This document shows positions 1 to 8,893 of a stretch of DNA of 18,237 bases, one piece after another. The DNA comes from an uncultured Parabacteroides sp. (GTDB lineage: Bacteria; Bacteroidota; Bacteroidia; Bacteroidales; Tannerellaceae). Position 1 is the stretch's first letter; every line of letters begins with the position of its first letter. The translations under genes were made by a program, and so were the position numbers. The notes beneath the pieces were generated by a model. It was given only the letters and a program-made list of their open reading frames with translations. It was not told where the DNA came from and searched no databases. The DNA is taken from assembly GCA_947074335.1 (NCBI GenBank), contig CAMTPG010000013.1, positions 1-18,237 on the forward strand. The letters run 5' to 3'.

Positions 1-2139
1 CATGAGTTGTGTCCATGACAGTTCGGCAAAATATACCTCCTGATTTACATCGAGCACTTTAGCAATTTTCGGGTTCACAATACCTAAGGTACCGAGCTGG
101 CGACCGGACTGTGTGGTAATACTCAATGCTGCCGAATAAAGATCATTGCTCAGCTGTCCGAAAATAACCTTTTTCAGATCTACGCCCAAACGAATCAGTA
201 TATTTTCTACATAAGCTTTCAGTTCGTAAACAGAGGCCTTCTCATTGGCATGTGCCCAGCTGTTTTCGAAGCTGAATCCGGAGATCCATAAGCCCAGACG
301 GAAATCTTCGGCATAGGCTGCAAGTACATTCTCGTCGGATTTCTTATCTGCATCGAAAGCATAACAGTTACCAAATTCAAAGAAACGAATGTTGCCGTTT
401 TTGCGGTTTGCATTGTAGGCAATGCTCTCCAAACCGCCAAACAAGAGGCTCTGACGCATACAGTTCAGGTCGGCACTGAGCGGATTCATCAGCATTACGC
501 ATTTTGCCGCCGGATAAGTGGAAAGTGTTTCGTAATAACCCTGACGTGTCAGCGAATTATTCATAATCTCATGGAAACCGCCGCCACACAACTGCTCCGA
601 AATCAGATTTTGCAGTTTATAGCTTACATCGGTAGGAGTCTGATAACTCAGGTTCGATTTTACACTGTCGCTGAATTCAATATTATTGTAACCGTAAATA
701 CGCAGGATATCTTCGATCACGTCAACATCACGCTGTACATCTACGCGGTAAACGGGAACTTCGAGTGATAATCCTTCGCTTGTTTCGGCTTTGATCGCGA
801 TCTCCAGACTTTTCAGAATCTGTTTTACAGTCTCAGCCGGAATCTCTTTACCAATCAGTGAATTGATTTTGGCAAAGGTTACTTCTACCGGATAAGGCTT
901 AACCTCAACCGGATAAATATCCTGAATTTCTCCACAGATTGTTCCGCCGGCAATCGATTTAATCATTTCTGCAGCCAGTTTCAGAATATACAGCGTTTGA
1001 TTTGGATCGAGTCCGCGTTCGAAACGGAACGATGAATCGGTATTCAATCCCAGGCGACGAGCCGTTTTACGCACCCAGGTAGGATGGAAATTGGCCGATT
1101 CCAGGAATACATCCTGTGTTGTTTCGGTTACTCCCGAATCCAGACCACCGAAAACACCGGCGATACACATGGGTTCTTCGGCATTGCAGATCATCAGGTC
1201 GCGTGTATTCAGTGTGCGCTCGATGCCGTCGAGAGTGATGAATTTTTCACCTTCATGTGCCGAACGTACAATGACTTTATTGCCTTTGATCTGTGCGGCG
1301 TCGAAAGCATGCAACGGCTGTCCGAGACCGTGCAGAATATAGTTGGTAATATCTACAATGTTATTGATAGGGCGCAGACCGATGATGGTGAGGTAGTTTT
1401 TCAGCCATTCCGGACTTTCTGTTACCTTTACGCCTTTGATAGTGATGCCCGAATAGCGTACGCAGGCTTCTGTATTTTCTACTTCAACGGTTACGGCAGG
1501 CGCTGCATCATCAATCCGGAAAGCCTCAACCGAGGGGCGTTTCAACTGAACCGGTTTACCCTGTTGTGTTAAAGCAGCAGCCAGATCGCGTGCCACACCA
1601 AAATGAGAAGTAGCATCTACACGGTTAGGAGTGATATCTACTTCGAGCACATAATCGCTCTTAATATCGTAATATTCTTTGGCCGGAGTACCAACCACAG
1701 CTGTTTCGGGTAAAACAATGATACCCGCATGATCTGTTCCGATTCCGATTTCATCTTCTGCACAAATCATTCCGTTCGATTCAACACCACGAATTTTAGA
1801 ACGTTTGATGGTAAAACTCTCGTCGCCCGAATACAATTTTGTACCATTTACGGCAACAACCACTTTTTGTCCGGCTGCCACATTGGGAGCACCGCAAACA
1901 ATCTGCAATGCTTCGGCGCCGCCTGTATTTACGGTCGTAATGTGCAAATGGTCCGAATTGGGATGCGCTTCGCAGGTTAACACTTCACCGATAACAAGTC
2001 CTTCCAATCCGCCTTTAATGGTTTGAACCTCCTCTACTCCACCGGTTTCCAGACCGATAGAGGTCAATACGTCAGCTGTTTCATTCGGCTGTAAATCGAA
2101 TTTTAAATAATCCTTCAGCCAATTGTATGATATATTCAT
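1..2139 (-). CDS. pheT: Phenylalanine--tRNA ligase beta subunit, 3'-truncated by the window edge
   Basis: Reading the minus strand from the ATG at 2139 gives 713 open codons that run off base 1 with no stop. The product is the beta subunit of the cytoplasmic (alpha-beta)2 enzyme that charges tRNA-Phe. The N-terminus reads MNISYNWLKDYL, typical of PheT, and is followed by the EMAP/Trbp111-like tRNA-binding domain (about residues 44-155, with HPNSDHLHIT near 59-68). B3/B4 and B5 regions follow (for example LHGLGQPLHAFD and the ARRLGLNTDSSFRFERG stretch), then the catalytic-like core. PheT is usually about 800-820 residues, so roughly the last 100, which form the FDX-ACB anticodon-binding domain, lie outside the window. 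There is no sign of damage. No pheS is visible; Bacteroidota often keep the two genes apart, but its absence here could simply be the window limit. It is divergent from the TonB receptor. Confidence 0.95.
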   Translation of the reverse strand, partial: MNISYNWLKDYLKFDLQPNETADVLTSIGLETGGVEEVQTIKGGLEGLVIGEVLTCEAHPNSDHLHITTVNTGGAEALQIVCGAPNVAAGQKVVVAVNGTKLYSGDESFTIKRSKIRGVESNGMICAEDEIGIGTDHAGIIVLPETAVVGTPAKEYYDIKSDYVLEVDITPNRVDATSHFGVARDLAAALTQQGKPVQLKRPSVEAFRIDDAAPAVTVEVENTEACVRYSGITIKGVKVTESPEWLKNYLTIIGLRPINNIVDITNYILHGLGQPLHAFDAAQIKGNKVIVRSAHEGEKFITLDGIERTLNTRDLMICNAEEPMCIAGVFGGLDSGVTETTQDVFLESANFHPTWVRKTARRLGLNTDSSFRFERGLDPNQTLYILKLAAEMIKSIAGGTICGEIQDIYPVEVKPYPVEVTFAKINSLIGKEIPAETVKQILKSLEIAIKAETSEGLSLEVPVYRVDVQRDVDVIEDILRIYGYNNIEFSDSVKSNLSYQTPTDVSYKLQNLISEQLCGGGFHEIMNNSLTRQGYYETLSTYPAAKCVMLMNPLSADLNCMRQSLLFGGLESIAYNANRKNGNIRFFEFGNCYAFDADKKSDENVLAAYAEDFRLGLWISGFSFENSWAHANEKASVYELKAYVENILIRLGVDLKKVIFGQLSNDLYSAALSITTQSGRQLGTLGIVNPKIAKVLDVNQEVYFAELSWTQLM

Positions 2140-2195
2140 TTGTAATTAATTTATTCAAGATTATCGGGTTAGTCCCGGCTTGTCAAATTGATGGG

Positions 2196-2203
2196 CAAAA
2201 ATA
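2196..2203 (-). promoter_or_regulatory. Predicted -7 element of the pheT promoter
   Basis: The minus strand reads TATTTTTG, a full match to the Bacteroidota TAnnTTTG -7 box. It would start transcription about 50 nt upstream of the pheT ATG. I do not see a good TTTG -33 box at the usual spacing, so the call rests on the -7 box and position. Confidence 0.45.
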
Positions 2204-2271
2204 CAAATAAATATTTAATTATACACAGATAACAGGCATGAATGATGTATACTCATTTTCAGATTCTTTGC

Positions 2272-2302
2272 ATTGGATAACCGGTTGTTTTTCCTATTTT
2301 TG
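2272..2302 (+). promoter_or_regulatory. Predicted promoter of the TonB-dependent receptor
   Basis: TATTTTTG at 2295-2302 matches the TAnnTTTG -7 box. A partial -33 box (ATTG, 2272-2275) lies 19 nt upstream, within the normal spacing. The predicted leader before the ATG at 2344 is about 35 nt. Together with the pheT box this makes a compact divergent promoter region. Confidence 0.5.
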
Positions 2303-2343
2303 TAAAATATATTATCTGTACTATTCATCTGTCAGTTCATTTT

Positions 2344-4731
2344 ATGAGTCGTTGTTTTGTTTTAATCTGTTTTCTGATTTCCTGTTTTTTTGTCTGCCGC
2401 GCACAACAAACCTATGCTGTTAAAGGTATAATTAAAGAGCATGCCGGCGGAGATGTCATTCCATATGCCACGGTTATGATCTGGAATCAGACAATCGGAA
2501 CGGTCAGCGATTCGACCGGTTGTTTTGTGCTGGAAGATATAAAACCGGGCAGCTTCCGGCTGCAGGCCTCGTTTCTGGGATATAAAACAACTGTGACACC
2601 CGAATATGAGCTGACCAATAAAACGATTTTTGTAACCATCGAGCTGGAACCGGCCAGTCAGCAACTCTCCGAAGTAAATGTGGTGGCAACACCTTTCCGG
2701 AAACTGGCCGAGAGTCCGCTGGGTATGCGTGTAATCGGACTGAAAGAGATTGAAAAGAGTGCCGGTGCCAATCGGGATATTTCGCGGGTGATCCAGAATT
2801 TCCCCGGAGTTGCATCTACTGCGGCTTACCGTAATGATTTGATGGTGCGCGGCGGCGGCCCGTCCGAAAACCGCTTTTTTCTGGATGGCGTGGAGATCCC
2901 GACGATCAATCATTTTTCTACACAGGGCGCTTCGGGCGGACCGGTTGGCATTATTAATCCGGATTTTATCCGGGAAGTTAATTTTTACTCCACGGCATTT
3001 CCGGCTTCTCGCGGAAATGCACTGAGTTCGGTGCTGGATTTTAAAATGAAAGAGGCCAATCCCGAGAAATATTCCTTTCGTGGTGTGGTAGGCGCTTCGG
3101 AAGTGGGTGTTTCTGCCAGCGGACCGCTGAGTCCGAAAACCACGTTTCAGGTATCGGTTCGCCGCTCCTATCTGCAATTTCTGTTTGATATGATCGGTTT
3201 ACCTTTCCTGCCAACCTTTACGGATGCGCAGTTCCGCATCCGTCATCAGTTTAATCCCCGCAATGAGCTGATTGTGCTCGGTCTGGGAGCCATTGATGAT
3301 ATGAAATTAAATCTCAACATGCCCGATATGAGCGAAAAGAATCAATACATTCTTTCCTATCTGCCTGTTGTTAAACAAAAAACATATACGTTGGGAGCCG
3401 TTTATAAACATAAAGCTGGCAATAATACTTACAGTCTGATTGCCGGTCGCAGTCTGCTAAACAACAAAAACAAAAAATACAAAGATAATGATGACAGTCT
3501 GCCTGAAAATCTGACACTCAATTATCAATCGGATGAGATTATTAATTCGCTTCGAAGCGAGAACAATTTTCGTTTTGCAAATCTGCAACTGAATGCCGGT
3601 GGAAATATCGGTTATAATCAATACCGTAACCGGACTTTTCAGAAACGGTTTGAGGCTGCAGACGGAATCATCAATTATCAGACCGAATTGGATCTGATGG
3701 TATGGGGACTTTACGCCACCGCTGTTTACGAATCTGAAAACGAACGATTTACCGCATCGCTGGGTCTCCGTACTGATGCAACTGACTATTCGGCAAAAAT
3801 GAATAATTTACTCAAACAATTTTCGCCGCGGGCTTCGGCTTCTTACCGGTTGTCGAACCTTCTGTATCTCAATGCCGCAATCGGCCGTTTTTATGAACTG
3901 CCGCCTTATACCACGATGGGATTTAAAGACCAGCAGGGCCGGTTCATCAACAAACAGCTGGATTTGCGTTATATCCAAAGCAATCAGATCAGTGCCGGTG
4001 TAGAGTACCATCCCTTTGCCCATCTGAAGCTGACTGCCGAAGGGTTCTTTAAATCCTATCATCATTATCCCATGTCGCTGACCGACAGCATTCCGTTGGC
4101 ATCAAAGGGTGCCGATTACGGTGTACTGGGCGACGAAGCTGTTACTTCGACGGCTCAGGGAAGGGCTTATGGTTTCGAAGTGATGGGACGCTGGTATAAT
4201 CATAAAAATCTCACCTTCATTGCTTCATACACTTTCGTGCGAAGTGAATTCAAAGACGGAAGAAACAATAGGTTGTATATTCCTACAGCCTGGGATAACC
4301 GGCATCTTTTCACCTTCAGCGGAACGCTCTCGCTACCTAAAAACTGGGATATCGGTGCAAAACTGCGTGTAGTAGGCGGAGCACCTTATACGCCATATGA
4401 TCTGGAAAAAAGCAGTCTGGTATCGGCAGCCGATGCATCTAACGGACTTTTTTACAATTATGCTTTGTTTAACAGCCTGCGACTGGATCCGTTTACACAG
4501 CTGGATTTGCGCATTGATAAAACCTTTTATTTGAAAAAATGTATGCTTGGTTTCTATATGGACATTCAAAATGTAATGAATTCCAAATATAATCAGCCGG
4601 ATGTCTATCTGAAAACAGGTTCAATTGTTAATCCCGAAGCACCCGTCTCTGAGCAGAGATATGAAATGAAGGCAATTAAAAATACAGCCGGAACCCTGAT
4701 CCCGGGAATTGGTATTATTTTTGAGATCTGA
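2344..4731 (+). CDS. TonB-dependent outer-membrane receptor with N-terminal carboxypeptidase-regulatory-like domain
   Basis: The 795-aa product is an outer-membrane, TonB-energised importer of an unidentified ligand. Residues 1-20 form a hydrophobic signal peptide with a likely cut after CRA. Residues about 24-105 are a CarboxypepD_reg-like (CNA-B-like) beta-sandwich that is common in Bacteroidota receptors (PYATVMIWNQTIGTVSD, FLLGY-type FRLQASFLGY). The plug domain covers about 110-235 and carries RVIQNFPGVAS, DLMVRGGGPSENRFFLDGVEIP and the SRGNALSSVLDF stretch that typically closes the plug. The rest is beta-barrel strands of alternating hydrophobic and polar residues, ending in GIGIIFEI. 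Size fits the family. No susD-like lipoprotein or glycan enzymes flank it, so it is not a SusC of a polysaccharide locus; siderophore, cobalamin, metal or peptide ligands are all possible. It is monocistronic here. Confidence 0.9.
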   Translation: MSRCFVLICFLISCFFVCRAQQTYAVKGIIKEHAGGDVIPYATVMIWNQTIGTVSDSTGCFVLEDIKPGSFRLQASFLGYKTTVTPEYELTNKTIFVTIELEPASQQLSEVNVVATPFRKLAESPLGMRVIGLKEIEKSAGANRDISRVIQNFPGVASTAAYRNDLMVRGGGPSENRFFLDGVEIPTINHFSTQGASGGPVGIINPDFIREVNFYSTAFPASRGNALSSVLDFKMKEANPEKYSFRGVVGASEVGVSASGPLSPKTTFQVSVRRSYLQFLFDMIGLPFLPTFTDAQFRIRHQFNPRNELIVLGLGAIDDMKLNLNMPDMSEKNQYILSYLPVVKQKTYTLGAVYKHKAGNNTYSLIAGRSLLNNKNKKYKDNDDSLPENLTLNYQSDEIINSLRSENNFRFANLQLNAGGNIGYNQYRNRTFQKRFEAADGIINYQTELDLMVWGLYATAVYESENERFTASLGLRTDATDYSAKMNNLLKQFSPRASASYRLSNLLYLNAAIGRFYELPPYTTMGFKDQQGRFINKQLDLRYIQSNQISAGVEYHPFAHLKLTAEGFFKSYHHYPMSLTDSIPLASKGADYGVLGDEAVTSTAQGRAYGFEVMGRWYNHKNLTFIASYTFVRSEFKDGRNNRLYIPTAWDNRHLFTFSGTLSLPKNWDIGAKLRVVGGAPYTPYDLEKSSLVSAADASNGLFYNYALFNSLRLDPFTQLDLRIDKTFYLKKCMLGFYMDIQNVMNSKYNQPDVYLKTGSIVNPEAPVSEQRYEMKAIKNTAGTLIPGIGIIFEI

Positions 4732-5052
4732 TGCTGATTCTATAATTTAGGTGATATCCAAAACCATTCATATCAATCTGGAATTATTATATATACATTA
4801 ATATACAACTCTTTCATTGATTCAATTTTTCTCTTTAAACTAACCGGAACTTTTTAACCGCTTACCGGATAAAGCAGGCATTCTTTATTAACAGAGAAGA
4901 TTATAATTCTTCAGAAACAGCTTTGAAAAACCGAAAAACCCAAAAAACAAAAAACCAATATCAAAGAGAGTTGTTATCAAATAAGACTCTTTTAGAATAA
5001 TCACATCCTATAAGAATCTGTTTATTCAATTACAACTTTAAAATTTAAACGT
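4732..5052. other. 321-bp AT-rich intergenic region, no gene
   Basis: No convincing coding sequence or RNA gene is visible. It holds an A-rich C/A tract (about 4926-4957) and a weak imperfect hairpin, AAGAGAGT (4964-4971) with ACTCTTTT (4986-4993), which contains one G-U pair. No strong terminator for the receptor gene is evident. The closest promoter box for the downstream dehydrogenase is CAGCTTTG (4918-4925), one mismatch from TAnnTTTG, without a clear -33 partner. The dehydrogenase ATG at 5053 is preceded by an A/T-rich leader with no Shine-Dalgarno sequence, as is normal for this phylum. Confidence 0.6.
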
Positions 5053-6441
5053 ATGTCAAGTATTAGAACACTTAATCCTACGACAGGAGAATTGATAAAA
5101 GAATATCCCGAGATGACTCCGGCAGAACTGGATTTACTTATTAGTCGTGCCCATGATGCTTACAAGAAATGGCGTAAAACACCCATAGCCGAACGTGGTA
5201 AAATAATGAAAAAAGTAGCAGAGATTATGCTTCAACGCAAAGAAGAGTTAGCAAAAATCTGTGCGATTGAAATGGGTAAAATTCTGCCTGAGGGTGAAGA
5301 TGAAGTACAAATCTGTGCAGATATTTATACCTATTTTGCAGAACATGCCGAACGATTATTACAGGATAAAGAAATTAAATCACCTTTTGGCAGATCTATT
5401 GTTACTTACGAACCAACCGGTATCATATTAAGTGTACAACCCTGGAATTTCCCCTTCTATCAGATGACACGTTCTATTGCACCTAACTTAATGGCAGGTA
5501 ATGTGGTCATGATGAAACAGGCTTCGAATGTACCGTTGGCAGCCGCAACTCTCGAGCAGATATTTAAAGATGCCGGTGCTCCTGAAGGTGTTTATACCAA
5601 TTTGTTTGTTCCGGGTTCTAAAGTATCTGAACTACTCAATGATCCGCGCATGAAAGGTGCCACATTAACCGGAAGTATGCCTGCAGGATCCAGTTTTGCT
5701 GCAACTGCCGGAAAAAACATCATCAAATCAATGCTGGAACTTGGTGGTAATGACGCCTTTGTGGTAATGCCGAATGCAGATATTGATGAAGCCGTTAAAA
5801 CAGCTGTTATGGGACGTATGTGGAATGCAGGACAAGTATGTTGTTCACCAAAACGCATCATTGTAACTGAATCGATTGCCAAAGAATTCATTGAAAAGGC
5901 AAAACATATGCTCGAAACGGTAAAAGTGGGTAATCCCCTCGAACGAGATACCGTGGTAAGTCCGATGAGCAGCGAAGAGGCTTTGAATAAAGTGCTGGCA
6001 CAGGTAGAAAAAGCGGTAAGTCAGGGAGCAACACTGGCTACAGGCGGAAAGAAAATAGACGGACCCGGATTCTTTATGAAACCCGCTCTTTTATTAGATA
6101 TCAAGAACACTATGGATATTTATACCGAAGAGGTATTTGGTCCCGTAATGATGATTTATGTGGTTAGAGATATTGATGCTGCAATCGAGCAAGCAAATGA
6201 TACAACTTTCGGATTGGGCGGAACCGTATTTGGTCCGGATATTGAAGAATGTGTAAAAGTAGCTCGTCAGATTGTTACCGGAATGGTTTATATCAATCAT
6301 GTTACGGTGAGCGTCGGACCGGAAACACCTTTTGGCGGCACCAACAAATCAGGTTATGGTCGCGAATTATCCGACGAAGCGATTTATGAATTCATGAATC
6401 CGAAATTTATCCGCATCACTTCGCCGGCTGCAACTTATTGA
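5053..6441 (+). CDS. NAD(P)-dependent succinate-semialdehyde dehydrogenase-type aldehyde dehydrogenase
   Basis: The 462-aa protein is a complete aldehyde dehydrogenase of the Sad/YneI-like branch, oxidising an aldehyde, most likely succinate semialdehyde, to the acid in the cytoplasm. Visible hallmarks are NPTTGE at the N-terminus, PWNFP (130-134, with Asn132 stabilising the thiohemiacetal), the KQASNVP cofactor segment (155-161), LTGS (205-208), the general base Glu229 in ELGGNDAF, the nucleophile Cys263 in NAGQVCC, EEVFGP (359-364) and PFGGTNKSGYGRE near the C-terminus. The short length of about 460 and the KxASNVP segment favour the YneI-like class over the longer GabD. An extra Cys264 sits next to the nucleophile. 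The gene stands alone, convergent with the decarboxylase operon and closed by a strong terminator. No GABA transaminase or glutamate decarboxylase is in view, so the true substrate is not fixed by context. Confidence 0.88.
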   Translation: MSSIRTLNPTTGELIKEYPEMTPAELDLLISRAHDAYKKWRKTPIAERGKIMKKVAEIMLQRKEELAKICAIEMGKILPEGEDEVQICADIYTYFAEHAERLLQDKEIKSPFGRSIVTYEPTGIILSVQPWNFPFYQMTRSIAPNLMAGNVVMMKQASNVPLAAATLEQIFKDAGAPEGVYTNLFVPGSKVSELLNDPRMKGATLTGSMPAGSSFAATAGKNIIKSMLELGGNDAFVVMPNADIDEAVKTAVMGRMWNAGQVCCSPKRIIVTESIAKEFIEKAKHMLETVKVGNPLERDTVVSPMSSEEALNKVLAQVEKAVSQGATLATGGKKIDGPGFFMKPALLLDIKNTMDIYTEEVFGPVMMIYVVRDIDAAIEQANDTTFGLGGTVFGPDIEECVKVARQIVTGMVYINHVTVSVGPETPFGGTNKSGYGRELSDEAIYEFMNPKFIRITSPAATY

Positions 6442-6461
6442 TGAATTTGTATTATATAATG

Positions 6462-6500
6462 AAAAGAATGGCTGTCCGGATTTCAGACAGCCATTCTTTT
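6462..6500. terminator. Strong bidirectional intrinsic terminator
   Basis: A perfect 15-bp inverted repeat (left arm 6462-6476, right arm 6486-6500) with a 9-nt loop. The outer arms are A-rich on one side and T-rich on the other, giving a U tract in either direction. It sits between the convergent dehydrogenase (stop 6441) and decarboxylase (stop 6540) genes and can end both transcripts. Confidence 0.9.
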
Positions 6501-6539
6501 ATTTTAAACAAGCGATAATCGCATCCTGCTTCTGCTTCT

Positions 6540-7424
6540 TTATTCCAACGGATCAAGTCCGAGAGCAGCTTCCCACTCTGAAATAGTCAGATTCATCAGT
6601 CCGGCTGCAGTTTGACCTGCAGGAATGGCATTTTGAGCCAGCAGAATATAAGGTGCACAAGTTAAAGCACAACCCACCTGACCGGCTTCAATGCGTTTAT
6701 ATTTATAGCCTACATAAATCTTTTCGTATTCAACCTGCTGATCCTGTCCGCAAAGCGCCATACTATTCGTTACTTTACGTTGTGTTTTATCTAAAAAATC
6801 CACAACTTCGGCTTCGGTTGTATCTTTATTTCCAAAAGTATTAGCATCTTCAACAAATAAACAGGCACCCGAACTGCGATCCTTTAAAATTGCGATTCCG
6901 ATCGAACTCCAAACCCATAGCGGACCGGCAGCTGTTACTGATTTATTGGCACAAACCACATGAGCGCCCGGCATCGGTGGAAATCGTCGTTGTTGTACAC
7001 GGCCAAATAAACGTTCGGCTGCATCCAGTAGCGGCTGACAATTATAAACAGGAATTGCTGCTCCTTCCGGTTGCGATTGCCAATACATCGGTTGGTGCTT
7101 ACCATTTGCTATATCATCGGCAACCGCCAGATCCAATCCCCAAAGTGCACCATTCAATCCACAAAATGAAGAGGCTGTCAACATATTAATTTGTCCGATA
7201 TATGCATCATTTTTTTCGCAACGATCATAGGATACAATAATCTCGGTTACTTCATCCAGATTGGTTACATCCACGGCTCCTACCGAGAGTTTCATGGTTG
7301 ATATATAACCCAGTCCGCTCCAGGAAGGATTAAGATATCCCATACAAAATTCTTTGGACGATCCGACAGCCTGGTTTATCACATCGGCCGGATTATAACG
7401 AACATCTTTAATTAAATCTTTCAT
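6540..7424 (-). CDS. hdcA: Pyruvoyl-dependent histidine decarboxylase proenzyme
   Basis: The 294-aa protein aligns by eye along its length with the Lactobacillus 30a proenzyme (about 310 aa), which converts histidine to histamine and CO2. Conserved blocks are IVSYDRCE (63-70, holding the Tyr/Asp substrate-site pair), AYIGQIN then TASSF (83-87), VCANKSVTA (157-165), FVEDA (190-194) and CGQD (225-228), followed by AGQVGCALTCAPY (247-259), IPAG and LTISEWE. In the family, serinolysis between the two serines yields a beta chain and an alpha chain that begins with the pyruvoyl group; here that is Ser85/Ser86, predicting chains of 85 and 209 residues. Glu192 matches the catalytic proton donor. The loop after VTA is shorter than in Lactobacillus. 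It is the second gene of an operon, 35 nt after the permease, with no Shine-Dalgarno sequence. Pyruvoyl arginine or aspartate decarboxylases do not share these blocks. Substrate is inferred from family. Confidence 0.88.
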   Translation of the reverse strand: MKDLIKDVRYNPADVINQAVGSSKEFCMGYLNPSWSGLGYISTMKLSVGAVDVTNLDEVTEIIVSYDRCEKNDAYIGQINMLTASSFCGLNGALWGLDLAVADDIANGKHQPMYWQSQPEGAAIPVYNCQPLLDAAERLFGRVQQRRFPPMPGAHVVCANKSVTAAGPLWVWSSIGIAILKDRSSGACLFVEDANTFGNKDTTEAEVVDFLDKTQRKVTNSMALCGQDQQVEYEKIYVGYKYKRIEAGQVGCALTCAPYILLAQNAIPAGQTAAGLMNLTISEWEAALGLDPLE

Positions 7425-7459
7425 TTCGTTTATATATATTTTTTATACAGATATTTTCT

Positions 7460-8893
7460 TCACAAGGATGCTTTTCCCATAGCCATCAGAATAATGGAAA
7501 TAACAGAAATACATCCGATACAAACAGCCAGTACGATTTCCCATTTCAGCAGATAGCGCTCTTGCGGCTGTTTATTTTCTTTTCTGGCCTTATAAAATAT
7601 ACACAGCCCTATAAAATAAAATACAGATGTAAGCATCATCAGCTTTAATCCGCCGGCATAAATCAGCCATAAACAAAAAAGGGAAGTAATCCAGCCCACC
7701 ACCGCATAATACAAATTATGTTTTTTATTTGACTCCGTTTTGAATTTACTTCTGCTTTCCTTAATTAAGAATAATCCGCTAAAAAGATATGCAGGCAAAA
7801 TCATTACGCTGGTCAGTTCTATTGTTGCCATATAAACAGATTCGGCGGTAACAACCAACAGTATAAAAACCTGCATTACAATACTGGAAATAAAAAGTGA
7901 AAAAATGGGAGATTGTTTTTTATTGACTTTTGCAAATTTTTTGGGGAAAATTGTCACCTGAGCAGCTGTGAAAGGAACTTGTGCACATAGAATTGTCCAG
8001 GCAATCCATCCTCCCAAAACAGAAATAATCACACTGATTACTACAAATATGATACCCCAGTTACCAACTGCTGCACGTAGCAAATAACCTACCGAAGGAT
8101 CTTTAAGTACTGCCAGTTCGGGTTGTTTCAGAATACCATATGAACCTATACTGATTAAAGCATATAAAATCAATGAAAAAAAATAACCCATAATGGTAGC
8201 TTTCCCTATATCTGTATTTTTACGGGCTCGCGAAGAAATTACAACTGCACCTTCCACGCCTACAAAACACCAAAGTGTAACCAACATTGTACTTTTTACC
8301 TGTTTACCAACGGATCCCAAATCACCTATTTTTCCCCAAAAATCGAATGTAAAAAGATCATACTTAAAATAGATAATTATAACAACTATAATCAAACCGA
8401 GAGTAACAAACTTCACAATTGATACAATTGTATTTAATAAGGCCGCAGTTTTAACTCCCATTGCCAAAATAAAAAACATAATCCAGATAAAGGCACTCCC
8501 GAATAAAACTGTCTGCCAGCCATGTTCAAGCAATACAGGATAAAAATAACCAACTGAATCATTCAATAAAACAGCAAAAGCAATATTGCCCATAGCTGCG
8601 CATAGCCAATATCCGTAAGCAACATTAAAACCAACATACTCACCATAACCCTTTCGGGCATATTCGTAAATTCCCGCATTCAGATCGGGACGCAGATCAG
8701 ATAGAATTTTAAATGTTAAGACCAGAAATAAAATACCGATACCTGAAATAACCCAGGCAATTAATGTAGCTCCCAGACCGGCACCAACAGCCATGTTTTG
8801 CGGAATATTAAAAATACCGCCTCCGATAATGGAACCAAATACTATAGCGGTTAAACCGCCTAAACCCAGTTTCTTTGAAGAATCGTCTGCCAT
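7460..8893 (-). CDS. APC-superfamily amino acid permease, probable histidine/histamine antiporter
   Basis: The 477-aa inner-membrane protein has about 12 hydrophobic segments and the TM1 signature GSIIGGGIFNIPQ (20-32) of the basic amino acid/polyamine antiporter group (relatives ArcD, CadB, AdiC, HdcP). Later landmarks are NAGIYEYARKGYGEYVGFN (TM3 region), WCFVGVEGAVVISSRAR (TM6 region) and the GGWIAWTILCAQVPF stretch. It is the first gene of an operon with the decarboxylase, which strongly suggests exchange of histidine for histamine across the inner membrane; exchange of a neutral-to-cationic pair plus cytoplasmic proton use would generate proton motive force and raise internal pH. Specificity is inferred from context, since the motifs alone only give amino acid antiport. 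Firmicute hdc clusters usually place hdcA before hdcP; here the order is reversed. The region is more AT-rich than the housekeeping genes. Confidence 0.82.
   Translation of the reverse strand: MADDSSKKLGLGGLTAIVFGSIIGGGIFNIPQNMAVGAGLGATLIAWVISGIGILFLVLTFKILSDLRPDLNAGIYEYARKGYGEYVGFNVAYGYWLCAAMGNIAFAVLLNDSVGYFYPVLLEHGWQTVLFGSAFIWIMFFILAMGVKTAALLNTIVSIVKFVTLGLIIVVIIIYFKYDLFTFDFWGKIGDLGSVGKQVKSTMLVTLWCFVGVEGAVVISSRARKNTDIGKATIMGYFFSLILYALISIGSYGILKQPELAVLKDPSVGYLLRAAVGNWGIIFVVISVIISVLGGWIAWTILCAQVPFTAAQVTIFPKKFAKVNKKQSPIFSLFISSIVMQVFILLVVTAESVYMATIELTSVMILPAYLFSGLFLIKESRSKFKTESNKKHNLYYAVVGWITSLFCLWLIYAGGLKLMMLTSVFYFIGLCIFYKARKENKQPQERYLLKWEIVLAVCIGCISVISIILMAMGKASL

Noticed and set aside
1084..1572. 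162-codon plus-strand open frame inside pheT
   Set aside because: The minus strand here encodes conserved PheT B3/B4 and B5 sequence; the plus-strand frame is a shadow.
2344..4731. TonB receptor as SusC of a polysaccharide utilisation locus
   Set aside because: No SusD-like lipoprotein, glycoside hydrolase or SusR/ECF regulator is adjacent, and at 795 aa it is shorter than typical SusC proteins of about 1000 aa.
4926..4957. A-rich tract as a repeat array
   Set aside because: It is low-complexity C/A-rich sequence with no regular unit or spacing, so neither CRISPR nor tandem repeat.
5053..6441. The aldehyde dehydrogenase as part of a histamine or histidine pathway
   Set aside because: It is on the opposite strand, convergent, and separated from hdcA by a strong terminator; its motifs point to succinate semialdehyde-type substrates. 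Proximity alone is not enough.
6540..7424. hdcA as a pyruvoyl-dependent arginine decarboxylase
   Set aside because: The order and content of conserved blocks (SYDR..E, TASSF, VCANK.VTA, FVEDA, GQ.G.A...APY) follow Lactobacillus HdcA, and the length of 294 aa is far above the roughly 160-200 aa arginine enzymes.
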